DNA of 64,000 bases, from the NCBI RefSeq assembly GCF_027947575.1, contig NZ_CP116256.1:3720001-3784000 (forward strand), in the 5' to 3' direction. The DNA comes from Streptomyces rubrogriseus (GTDB lineage: Bacteria > Actinomycetota > Actinomycetes > Streptomycetales > Streptomycetaceae). The position numbers and the translations under genes were made by a program. Position 1 is the first letter of the stretch. The number at the start of each line of letters is the position of its first letter. Of the stretch, positions 24,111 through 31,941 are shown in pieces. Below the pieces are notes generated by a model, which was not told the origin of the DNA, made no database searches, and saw nothing but the letters and a program-made list of their open reading frames with translations.

Positions 24111-25507
24111 TCATGGCCATGGACAAGAACACCGCCGCGGAATCGGCGCAGGCGACCACGGGAGCCGTGGGCAGCGACGACTACGCCCTCTCCCGCGTTC
24201 CGCGCGACAAACGGCTCGGCTTCTGGACGATGCTGCTGCAGTGGCTCGCCCAGTCCGGCTCCATCTCGCAGTTCACCCTCGGCGCCACCATCGGCGTCGG
24301 CATGACCTTCGGCGACGCCTTCCTCGCCTTCACCCTCGGCGCGGTGATCCTGGAAGTCGTGATCTTCGCGATCGGCCTCGCGGGCATGCGCGAGGGGCTG
24401 GCGACCCCGCTGCTCACCCGCTGGGCGGGCTTCGGCCGCAACGGCTCCGCGCTGGTCAGCCTGGTCATCTCGGTCAGCCTCGTCGGCTGGTTCGGCGTAC
24501 AGAACACGATCTTCGGCGACAGCGTGTCCGCGCTCGTCGGCGGCCCGTCCTGGCTGTGGTGCACGGCCGCCGGCGTCGCCATCACCGTGCTGGTCATCTT
24601 CGGCTTCAAGTACATGGCCGTCTTCGCGAAGATCGTCACGCCGCTGTTCTTCGCCATGGTCGCCTGGTCGGTCACCGACGCGCTGAGCGACCACTCGTTC
24701 TCCGAGCTGATCCACTCCCCGGCGCCCGGCGAGACCATCCCGCTCGCCGTCGCCGCGACCGCCATCGCGGGCGGCTTCATGACCGGCGCGATCGTCTCCC
24801 CGGAGATGACCCGCTACAACCGCAAGGGCAGCCACGTCTTCCTGCAGAGCGCCTCGTCGATGATCCTCTCCGAGTACATCGTCGGCCTGACCGGCGTCCT
24901 GCTCGGCCACATGGTGGGCAGCGGCCAGGTCTCCCAGATCGTGCTCTCCACCTCCGGCGTCTTCGGCGTGCTGGTCGTCCTGATGTCCACCGCGAAGATC
25001 AACGACTGGAACCTGTACGGCTCCTCGCTCGGCGTCGTCAACTTCTTCCAGGTGGTCTTCGGCAAGCGCGTGCACCGCGGCGCGGTCACCATCGTCCTCG
25101 GCATCGCGGGCACCCTGCTCTCCGCCGTCGGCATCATGACCCACTTCACCGACTTCCTGTCCGTGCTGGGCGTCGCCATCCCGCCGGTGGGCGGCATCAT
25201 CGTCGCCGAGTACTGGGTGGTGCGCCGCATGCGGGCACCCCTGGACGCCACCCGCGACGCGGAGACCCTGCCCGCCACGTCACCGACCTGGGTGCCCATG
25301 TCCCTGGTCATCTGGGCGGCCGCCTTCTGCGTCGGCAAGTTCTACGACGGCGGCATCCCCGCCCTGAACTCGCTGCTGACCGCCTTCGTCCTCTACTGCG
25401 TCCTCGGCCTCGCCGGCTGGATCAGGACGTACGGCACCACGGCCCTGGACGACACCACCGAACCCACCCCGGCCGCCTCCGGCACGGCCACCGTAGGAGC
25501 ACCGTGA
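24107..25507 (+). CDS. NCS1 family (CodB-like) permease
   Basis: 466 residues and about 12 membrane spans with the nucleobase:cation symporter-1 fold (LLQWLAQSGSISQFTLGATIGVGMTFGDAF as span 1 region; VSLVGWFGVQNTIFGDS as span 3 with the substrate-site Trp). NCS1 members import cytosine, hydantoins, allantoin and related heterocycles. In this operon the cargo may be a cyclic or N-acyl dipeptide-like compound rather than a nucleobase. GTG 24107 overlaps the DUF1177 stop; ATG 24113 or 24119 are possible alternatives. Downstream overlap with the M20 gene (GTGA). Confidence 0.9.
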   Translation: MIMAMDKNTAAESAQATTGAVGSDDYALSRVPRDKRLGFWTMLLQWLAQSGSISQFTLGATIGVGMTFGDAFLAFTLGAVILEVVIFAIGLAGMREGLATPLLTRWAGFGRNGSALVSLVISVSLVGWFGVQNTIFGDSVSALVGGPSWLWCTAAGVAITVLVIFGFKYMAVFAKIVTPLFFAMVAWSVTDALSDHSFSELIHSPAPGETIPLAVAATAIAGGFMTGAIVSPEMTRYNRKGSHVFLQSASSMILSEYIVGLTGVLLGHMVGSGQVSQIVLSTSGVFGVLVVLMSTAKINDWNLYGSSLGVVNFFQVVFGKRVHRGAVTIVLGIAGTLLSAVGIMTHFTDFLSVLGVAIPPVGGIIVAEYWVVRRMRAPLDATRDAETLPATSPTWVPMSLVIWAAAFCVGKFYDGGIPALNSLLTAFVLYCVLGLAGWIRTYGTTALDDTTEPTPAASGTATVGAP

Positions 25508-26832
25508 GCACCACCGCACCCGCAACCGTCCCGGCCTCCGAGGAGGCGCAGCGGGAGGTCGTCGACCTGTGCGCGGAGCTGATCCGCTTCGACACCTCCA
25601 ACCCCACCAGCGACGAGCGGGCCTGCGCCGACTGGGTCGTGGCCCGCCTCGCCGAGGCCGGAATCCCCTCCGAGCTGGTGGAGAGCGCCCCGGGCCGCGC
25701 CAACGTCGTCGCCCGCATCCCCGGCGCCGACACCTCCCGCGGCGCCCTGCTGGTCCACGGCCACCTGGACGTCGTACCCGCCGACGCGGCCGAGTGGCGG
25801 GTGCCGCCGTTCTCCGGGGAGATCAGGGACGGGTACCTGTGGGGCCGCGGCGCGATCGACATGAAGGACACGGTGGCCGTCATGCTGGCCACCGCCAGGC
25901 ACTTCGCCCGCACCGGCACCCGGCCCGCCCGCGAGATCGTCCTCGCCTTCCTCGCCGACGAGGAGGCCGGCGGCAGGTTCGGTGCCCACTGGCTGGTGGA
26001 GCACCGGCCCGAGCTGTTCGCGGGCGTCACCGAGGCGATCGGCGAGGGCGGCGGCTTCAGCTACGCGCTGGACGACACCCGGCGCCTCTACCCGATCGAG
26101 AACGCCCAGCGCGGCATGGCCTGGATGGAGCTGACGGCCGCCGGGCGCGCCGGGCACGGATCCTCCCCGAACGACGAGAACGCGGTCACCGACCTGGCCG
26201 AGTCGCTCACCCGCATCGGGCGCCACACCTTCCCCGTCCGGCTGATCGAGCCGGTGCGCGCCCTGCTCTCCGAGGCGGCCCGCCTCCAGGGGGTCGACCT
26301 CGACCTCGACGCCGAGGACCTGGACGCCGAACTGGCCAAGCTCGGACACGTGGCCGACTTCATGCAGGTCGTGCTGCGCAACTCGGCCAACCCGACCATG
26401 TTCACCGCGGGCTACCAGACCAACGTCATCCCTGGCCGGGCCACCGCCCGCGTCGACGGCCGCTTCCTGCCGGGGCACGAGCAGGAGCTGATCGACACCA
26501 TCGACGCCCTGCTCCTGCCCTCGGTGTCCCGGGAGTGGGTCAACCACGACATCGCGATGGAGACCTCCTTCGACGGACCTCTCGTCGACGCCATGTGCGC
26601 CGCCGTCCGCGCCGAAGACCCCGACGGCCACCCGGTGCCGTACTGCAATCCGGGCGGCACCGACGCCAAGGCCTTCACCAAGCTCGACATCCGCTGCTTC
26701 GGCTTCAAGGGGCTCAAGCTGCCCCACGATCTCGACTACGGGCGGCTCTTCCACGGCGTCGACGAGCGGGTGCCGCTGGAGGGCCTGCGGTTCGGGGTGC
26801 GGGTGATGACCCGGCTCTGGCAGGACTGCTGA
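25504..26832 (+). CDS. M20 family metallopeptidase (ArgE/DapE-like)
   Basis: 442 residues. The zinc ligands and catalytic acids are all present: HGHLDVVPAD, GRGAIDMKD, LADEEAGG, and the C-terminal FHGVDERVP His, with the lid domain in between (residues about 195-330; GRAGHGSSPNDENAV). M20 enzymes cleave N-acyl amino acids, dipeptides or carbamoyl compounds. With DUF1177, NCS1 permease, PepE and IclR it makes a compact uptake and hydrolysis unit. GTG start overlaps the permease stop. No leader peptide, so cytoplasmic. Confidence 0.92.
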   Translation: MSTTAPATVPASEEAQREVVDLCAELIRFDTSNPTSDERACADWVVARLAEAGIPSELVESAPGRANVVARIPGADTSRGALLVHGHLDVVPADAAEWRVPPFSGEIRDGYLWGRGAIDMKDTVAVMLATARHFARTGTRPAREIVLAFLADEEAGGRFGAHWLVEHRPELFAGVTEAIGEGGGFSYALDDTRRLYPIENAQRGMAWMELTAAGRAGHGSSPNDENAVTDLAESLTRIGRHTFPVRLIEPVRALLSEAARLQGVDLDLDAEDLDAELAKLGHVADFMQVVLRNSANPTMFTAGYQTNVIPGRATARVDGRFLPGHEQELIDTIDALLLPSVSREWVNHDIAMETSFDGPLVDAMCAAVRAEDPDGHPVPYCNPGGTDAKAFTKLDIRCFGFKGLKLPHDLDYGRLFHGVDERVPLEGLRFGVRVMTRLWQDC

Positions 26833-26937
26833 CGCGCCACGGCCGACGGGAATGCCCCGGCGGCCGCCGGCGTTGTGCCGCGTGACTGACATGCGCGGGA
26901 CAGAACGGCAGCCCGCGCCGCGGTCGGAAGGAGCACC

Positions 26938-27102
26938 ATGGCACGCAGCACCGCACGCCCGGTCGTCAGACTGAAGTCGTCCGCCGGGACCGGCGTCACC
27001 TACGTCACCCGCAAGAACCGCCTCAACGACCCCGACCGGCTCGTCCTGCGCAAGTACGACCCGGTGGCGGGGGAGCACGTGCCGTTCCGCGAGGAGCGCT
27101 GA
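26938..27102 (+). CDS. rpmG: 50S ribosomal protein L33, cysteine-free paralogue
   Basis: 54 residues, L33-like ([22 protein letters not shown] is the family core). The two CxxC zinc motifs of the standard form are absent, so this is a zinc-independent (C-minus) paralogue. Such copies replace zinc-bearing L33 under zinc starvation. GGAAGGAG lies seven bases upstream of the ATG. It is followed after 37 bases by a cysteine-free L36, as in the S. coelicolor rpmG3-rpmJ2 pair. I see no clear Zur box upstream. Confidence 0.95.
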   Translation: MARSTARPVVRLKSSAGTGVTYVTRKNRLNDPDRLVLRKYDPVAGEHVPFREER

Positions 27103-27139
27103 GCGGCACCGAGAAGTGCCGAGAAGTGAGGAGGCAGTC

Positions 27140-27262
27140 GTGAAGGTCCGCAACTCCCTGCGCGCCCTCAAGGCCAGGCCCGGCGCCCAGGTGGTGCGCC
27201 GCCGGGGCGTGACGTACGTGATCAACAAGAAGGACCCGCGCTTCAAGGCCCGTCAGGGCTGA
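27140..27262 (+). CDS. rpmJ: 50S ribosomal protein L36, cysteine-free paralogue
   Basis: 40 residues (start [13 protein letters not shown], end FKARQG). The zinc-coordinating Cys/His of ordinary L36 are missing; Arg, Val and Asn occupy those places, so no zinc site. GTG start with GAGGAGG nearby. Together with the L33 copy it forms a two-gene unit ending in a strong terminator. Confidence 0.94.
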   Translation: MKVRNSLRALKARPGAQVVRRRGVTYVINKKDPRFKARQG

Positions 27263-27279
27263 GCACCCGCGCGCTCGAC

Positions 27280-27310
27280 GGCCCGGCCCCGCGATCCACG
27301 GGGCCGGGCC
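27280..27310. terminator. Terminator after the L33-L36 pair
   Basis: A 12-base perfect GC stem (GGCCCGGCCCCG and complement) around a 7-base loop, between the stop of L36 (27262) and the convergent exonuclease-TerD gene stop (27342). Confidence 0.8.
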
Positions 27311-27341
27311 GTGGCGTGTACGCCCGGGCACGCGGCCGGGA

Positions 27342-29228
27342 TCAGTCGTCCACTTCGACGCCGTAGCCCCGGGCGAGGGCGCCCAGGCCGTGGTCGTAGC
27401 CCTGGCCGACGGCCCGCAGCCGCCAGCTCTGCCCGCGCCGGTAGATCTCCGCGAGCAGCATCGTGCGTTCCGTGGTGGCGGCGTCCAGCGTGGCCTGCGC
27501 CAGGGCCGCCGCACTCGTGCCCGGGCCGGAGACGATGTGCAGGGCGCCCACCTCCCCGAAGGCGGGGGAGCCGTCGATCGCGGCGGCGACGACGACCTTG
27601 CGGGCCGAGGGCGGCAGCGTGGCGAGCTCCACGCTCACGGTCTGCTCGGTCGGGCCGTCGCTCAGCAGCCGGACCGTGCCGCCCGGGTTCTCCGGGGCGC
27701 CGTAGAAGACGAAGTCCTCGTCGAAGGAGACCTGTCCGTCCTCGTCCAGCACGAACGCGACCACGTCGATCTCGCACGCCGTCTGCTGCGCCCAGGACGC
27801 GGTGACCGTCCAGCGGTGCTGCGCTCCGCGCCCCTTCGGCAGGGGCAGGTCGACGACGCCACCGCGCGGCAGCACGTGGGCGGCCGCCCGCCCGCCCGCG
27901 GCGCCGGGCGCCTCCGTGACCACCGGTGCCGCCAGCCACGCGGCGTCGTGGGTGGGCAGGAGCAGCGCGGTGATCCGGGGCAGCCGGCGGTCCGTGCGGC
28001 CGCCGTCGAGGACGACCACGTCGGTGACGCCGGCGGAGAGGTTGATGGCAGCGGCGCCGCCGAGTTCGACGACGCGGGTGCGGGCGGCGACCGCCTCGGG
28101 GTGGGTGCCGCCGAGGACGAGGACCCGCCGCCCGGTCAGCGGCCCGCGCGGCTTCGCGGTGCGCTTCCTGCCGGACTGCGCACCGGCGGCCTCGCCCTGC
28201 TCCGGTTCCGGCTCCGGCGCGCGTGGGGTCGGCACGGCCGGCAGCGCGGTGGCGGGCTCCGGGGCCGGTGCCGCTCCCGGAGGCGGTACCGGGGCGGCCG
28301 TCCCCTCGTGGGCCGTGCCGGGGCGGACGTCGCCGAGCAGCCGCAGGAAGGCCGACTCGTCGATCACCGGGACGCCCTCGGCGTGTGCCCGGCGTGCCTT
28401 GGCCGAGTTCGCGGCCGGCTCGTTGGTGACCAGGGCGCTGGTGTGCCTGCTGACCGAGCCCATCATGTTGAGTCCCGCCGCGACGCCCCGCAGCACCAGG
28501 TCCGCCCGGGCGGTCCGGGTCTCCCCGGTGACGGCGACCTTCATGCCCTGCACCAGCGGCCCGCCCGCGGTGAGCCGCCCCGGGTTGCGGAAGGCGCACG
28601 GCGTCTTCGGCGGCTTGGGCGCGAACTGCGCGTCCTGCCGCGGCGGGCACGCCACCAGGGGCAGCGGCAGACCGAGTTGGGCCGCCTCCCGCAGCGAGGC
28701 GCGCAGCACCCCCGCCAGCACCCGCGTGTCGTCCAGCGCGTCGTGCGCCTTGAGCTGGGGCACGCCGTAGTGCGCGGCGAGCGTGCCGAGCTTCAGGTCG
28801 TCGGTCGGCGGGTCGACGCGGCGGTTCAGCGCCAGGGTGCACAGCCGCCTGGCCACGGGCAGCCGGAGCCGCGCCCGGGTGAACTCGTGGGCGAGGAAGT
28901 CGTAGTCGAACTGGGCGTTGTGGGCGACCAGCACCCGGCCCTCCAGCAGGGCGCCGATCCGCCCGGCCACCTGCTCGAAGGCAGGCGCCCCGCGCAGCCG
29001 CTCGGCGGTCAGCCCGTGCACGTGCACCGGCCCCGGATCACAGCCGGGGTTCAGCAGGGTCGAGAACTCGCCGGTCTGCTCGCCGTCGGCGCCCAGGGTC
29101 ACCACGGCCACGGACAGCACCCGGTCACGGCGCGGTACGAGACCCGAGGTCTCCACATCGACCAGCGCCCATTCGAAGGCGTAGTCGCGCAGGTCGGACA
29201 GATCGGAGGCGGCAGACGCGAGAGACAT
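27342..29228 (-). CDS. DEDDh exonuclease - BRCT - BRCT - TerD fusion protein
   Basis: 628 residues in at least four parts. Residues about 15-190: DnaQ-type 3'-5' exonuclease with ExoI VDVETSGL, ExoII AHNAQFDYDFL and ExoIII HDALDDTRVLAG. About 215-310: BRCT (GMKVAVTGETRTARADLVL, TSALVTNEP). A Pro/Ala/Glu-rich linker runs to about 355, then a second BRCT-like domain (LTGRRVLVLGGTHPEAVAART, VVVLDGG). About 430-628: TerD domain (INLSAG/VSFDEDFVFYGAPENPGG and ERTMLLAEIYRRGQSWRLRAVGQGYDHGL). TerD proteins bind calcium and mediate tellurite/stress resistance; exonuclease and BRCT imply action on DNA or strand breaks. Start choice: ATG 29228 starts the domain well but lacks a good ribosome binding site; an AAGGAG lies further upstream. 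Confidence 0.85.
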   Translation of the reverse strand: MSLASAASDLSDLRDYAFEWALVDVETSGLVPRRDRVLSVAVVTLGADGEQTGEFSTLLNPGCDPGPVHVHGLTAERLRGAPAFEQVAGRIGALLEGRVLVAHNAQFDYDFLAHEFTRARLRLPVARRLCTLALNRRVDPPTDDLKLGTLAAHYGVPQLKAHDALDDTRVLAGVLRASLREAAQLGLPLPLVACPPRQDAQFAPKPPKTPCAFRNPGRLTAGGPLVQGMKVAVTGETRTARADLVLRGVAAGLNMMGSVSRHTSALVTNEPAANSAKARRAHAEGVPVIDESAFLRLLGDVRPGTAHEGTAAPVPPPGAAPAPEPATALPAVPTPRAPEPEPEQGEAAGAQSGRKRTAKPRGPLTGRRVLVLGGTHPEAVAARTRVVELGGAAAINLSAGVTDVVVLDGGRTDRRLPRITALLLPTHDAAWLAAPVVTEAPGAAGGRAAAHVLPRGGVVDLPLPKGRGAQHRWTVTASWAQQTACEIDVVAFVLDEDGQVSFDEDFVFYGAPENPGGTVRLLSDGPTEQTVSVELATLPPSARKVVVAAAIDGSPAFGEVGALHIVSGPGTSAAALAQATLDAATTERTMLLAEIYRRGQSWRLRAVGQGYDHGLGALARGYGVEVDD

Positions 29229-29392
29229 GGAGGAAGGATGGAGGTATCTCCACATCTCCTTCAACTCGAACGGCCATTGATCCCGTTTTATGGCTTACGC
29301 GACCCGTGTCCCCGGACAGGTCGCCGGACACTCCGGGCCTCCTGACACACTGCTGGGCGCGCCACCCGCCCAGGCCCCAGGAGGACTTCGTC

Positions 29393-30466
29393 ATGACCGA
29401 GCAGCCGCTGGACCGTGCCGCCCGGATCGAGCACCGGTTCAACGCGCTCTTCGCCGAGTACTTCGACACGCTGGGCACGGCACTGGACGCCCCGGCCTTC
29501 AGCCGGTTCACCCCCGACTGCGTCGGACTGCTGCGCGACCTGTCGCTGCGCGGCGGCAAGCGGATGCGGGTCGTGCTGCTGCACGAGGCGGCGCGCCTGG
29601 TGACCGCCGAGCCGGTGGACGGGCTGGACGCCGCCGCGCTGAGCATCGAACTGCTGCAGACCCACGGCCTGGTGCACGACGACCTCATCGACGACAGCGC
29701 CACCCGCCGGGGCGGCCCCACCACTTATTACGCCTACCGGGAGCGGTTCCCCGGGCATCCGCGGGCGGCCCTCGGCCTCACCGTGCTCGCGGGCGACCTC
29801 GCCCTCGCCCTCTCCCTGCGCGTACTCCTGGAGGCCGAGCTGCCCGGCGCGGTGCGTCAGGCCATGGTCGAGGTCCAGACCCGGGCGGCGACCGACACCT
29901 TCGTGGGCCAGATCGCCGACCTGGAACGGGACTTCACCGCCGCGGCCCCGGACGCGGAGGTGCTGCACGACGTCGCCGACCACAAGACCGCCCGCTACTC
30001 GGTCCTCGCGCCGATGCGCCTGGGCCTCCTGGCGGCGGGTGCCGAACCGGGCGCCCACGACGACGAGCTGCGCCGGTACGCGCGGCTGGTCGGCATCTGC
30101 GGGCAGATGCGCGACGACTGGCTGGACCTGTTCGGCGACGAGCGGACCACGGGCAAGCCGACGGGCGGCGACATCCGCGAGGGCAGGCACACGTACACCG
30201 TCGTCCGCCTGCTGTCCGCCGTGAGCGGCGCCGAGCGGGACTTCGTCGACAGGGCCCTGGGCGATCCGGCCTGCACGCCGGAGACCATCGCCGAGATCCG
30301 TGCGATCGGCGAGCGCGCCGGCGTCGCCGACCGGATGCGTGCCGACATGCGGCAGTACGCCGAACGGGCCCGGCTGGTGGCTCGGGGCTGGCGTCCGCGG
30401 TGGCGCGAGGACGCCGTCGCCTTCTTCGAGCTGCTGCCGCGGTGGAGCGTCGAGCGGTCCGCCTGA
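29393..30466 (+). CDS. Polyprenyl diphosphate synthase 1 (GGPS/FPPS-like)
   Basis: 357-residue all-helical trans-prenyltransferase. First Asp-rich motif HDDLIDDS (about residue 100), RR-side GGPTTYYAYRERF; second motif MRDDWLDLFGDERTTGK (DDxxD with Trp/Leu); KTARYSVLAPMRLG between them. It makes a linear isoprenyl diphosphate from IPP and DMAPP or a short allylic primer; the chain length cannot be read with certainty (Gly at -4, His at -5 before the first Asp). ATG 29393 has AGGAGG upstream. First gene of a likely operon with a small protein, a second synthase and a DUF2236 oxygenase. Divergent from the exonuclease-TerD gene. Confidence 0.93.
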   Translation: MTEQPLDRAARIEHRFNALFAEYFDTLGTALDAPAFSRFTPDCVGLLRDLSLRGGKRMRVVLLHEAARLVTAEPVDGLDAAALSIELLQTHGLVHDDLIDDSATRRGGPTTYYAYRERFPGHPRAALGLTVLAGDLALALSLRVLLEAELPGAVRQAMVEVQTRAATDTFVGQIADLERDFTAAAPDAEVLHDVADHKTARYSVLAPMRLGLLAAGAEPGAHDDELRRYARLVGICGQMRDDWLDLFGDERTTGKPTGGDIREGRHTYTVVRLLSAVSGAERDFVDRALGDPACTPETIAEIRAIGERAGVADRMRADMRQYAERARLVARGWRPRWREDAVAFFELLPRWSVERSA

Positions 30467-30592
30467 CACCTGTTCCCCACATCGCTCAAAGGGGTATTCG
30501 GGATCTTCCGCCCCCCTCGTCCGGTCATGCTCTGACCGGGCGCGCAGTCGACCGGGCGCGTCCGTGACCACGTGACCGACTGGGGCGGAAGC

Positions 30593-30877
30593 ATGACGCA
30601 TACGAGACGACAGGGGCCGGGCGGGGACGACCGGGCCCTGCTGCTGGTCGCCGGACTCGCCGACCTGGCGGTGAGCACGATCGGCTCGGCCGTGGGCGGG
30701 CTGCGCGGGCTCCTGGGCCGCTCGGACACCACCGACCTGGTACGGGAGGCGGAGCAGGACCTCCAGGCCCGGGGCAGGCTGGCCCTGGACCGGTGCGCCC
30801 ATGTGCCGCCCGCCCACCTGGAGATTCTCGCCCAGCAGGTGGAGGCCCGCCGGGCAGCCGAAGACGGCGATGTCTGA
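30593..30877 (+). CDS. Small protein of the isoprenoid cassette, unknown function
   Basis: 94 residues, not recognised. There is an alternating hydrophobic stretch (ALLLVAGLADLAVSTIGSAVGGLRGLLG, long enough for one membrane-associated helix) followed by an acidic/Arg C-terminal helix (DLVREAEQDLQARGRLALDR). ATG 30593 has GGGGCGGAAGC upstream; in-frame GTG at 30572 is an alternative. Its stop lies seven bases inside the next synthase gene, so the two are coupled. The coupling suggests a partner or membrane adaptor of the second prenyl synthase. Confidence 0.7.
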   Translation: MTHTRRQGPGGDDRALLLVAGLADLAVSTIGSAVGGLRGLLGRSDTTDLVREAEQDLQARGRLALDRCAHVPPAHLEILAQQVEARRAAEDGDV

Positions 30878-31928
30878 CCGCTGGGACCAGACGGGCCTCA
30901 AGACCCGCGTCGACCGCGTCCTGCGGAGCTTCCTGGACGAGGAGGCCGCCCACCTGGAGGCGGTCGACGCAGCCCTCGCGCCCGTGGCCGACCAGCTGCG
31001 GCAGGCGGCCGGACACGGCAAACGGCTGCGGGCGGCCTTCTGCTACTGGGGCTGGCGGGCGGCCGGACAGCCCGAGAGCGACGCGCTCGTACGGGCGGCG
31101 GCCTCCATGGAGCTGGTGCACGCCGCCGCGGTCGTCCACGACGACCTCATCGACGACAGCCGCCTGCGCCACGGCCTGCCCACCGTCCACGTCGCCCTGG
31201 AAGCCGTACTCGCCCGGGACGGCCGCCCCGACGCCCGCACGGCGGCGCGCTCCCTGGCCATGCTGGTGGGCGATCAGCTGATGGTTCTCGCCGGCCTCCT
31301 GTTCACCACCAGCGGTCTGCCGGCCGCCTATCTCGCCCGCGCCCGCGGCCTGTGGGCCGTGCTCGCCCGCGAACTCGTCGCCGGCGAGTGCCTGGAGATC
31401 CTGCACACCGGTGGCCCCCCGGACACCGGGACCTCCCTGAAGGTGGTCCGCTACAAGACCGCCAAGTACACCGTCGAGCACCCCCTGCTCATCGGCGGCC
31501 TGCTGGCCGGCGCCGCCCCCGCGCTGAGGGACACCTACCGGGCCTACGCCTTGCCGCTCGGCGAGGCCTTCCAGCTGCGCGACGACCTGCTCGGCCTGTT
31601 CGGGGACCCGGAACGCACCGGGAAGGCGAGTCTGGACGACCTGCGCGCCCACCGGCCCACCGCACTGCTGGCCGAGACCTGGAAGGCCGCCGACGGGCCC
31701 CAACGGCAGTGGCTGCGCCGCCTGCTGGGCCGCGGCGACCTGGACGCCACCCACCTGCACGACGTGCGCCGGCTCATGCGCGAGCTGAACGCGCCGCAAC
31801 GGATCGAGCAGATGATCGCCGACCGCGTGGAGCGGGCCACCCGGGCCCTGGACGGCGCCGGGGCACCACCGCACGCGCGCCGGGCCCTGCGCGAACTCGC
31901 CCAGCAGGCTACCGACCGCACGCACTGA
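30870..31928 (+). CDS. Polyprenyl diphosphate synthase 2, possibly long-chain
   Basis: 352 residues with HDDLIDDS as the first Asp-rich motif and QLRDDLLGLFGDPERTGK as the second (Gly replaces the last Asp of DDxxD). Residues at -4 and -5 before the first Asp are Ala-Ala, with no aromatic to block the pocket floor, so the family rule predicts C20 or longer products; this is inference from published chain-length determinants. VVRYKTAKYTVEHPLL matches the KTA(K/R)YT stretch. ATG 30870 overlaps the small gene's stop. Likely works with synthase 1 and the downstream DUF2236 oxygenase. Confidence 0.92.
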   Translation: MSDRWDQTGLKTRVDRVLRSFLDEEAAHLEAVDAALAPVADQLRQAAGHGKRLRAAFCYWGWRAAGQPESDALVRAAASMELVHAAAVVHDDLIDDSRLRHGLPTVHVALEAVLARDGRPDARTAARSLAMLVGDQLMVLAGLLFTTSGLPAAYLARARGLWAVLARELVAGECLEILHTGGPPDTGTSLKVVRYKTAKYTVEHPLLIGGLLAGAAPALRDTYRAYALPLGEAFQLRDDLLGLFGDPERTGKASLDDLRAHRPTALLAETWKAADGPQRQWLRRLLGRGDLDATHLHDVRRLMRELNAPQRIEQMIADRVERATRALDGAGAPPHARRALRELAQQATDRTH

Positions 31929-31941
31929 CGAGGAGACCGCG

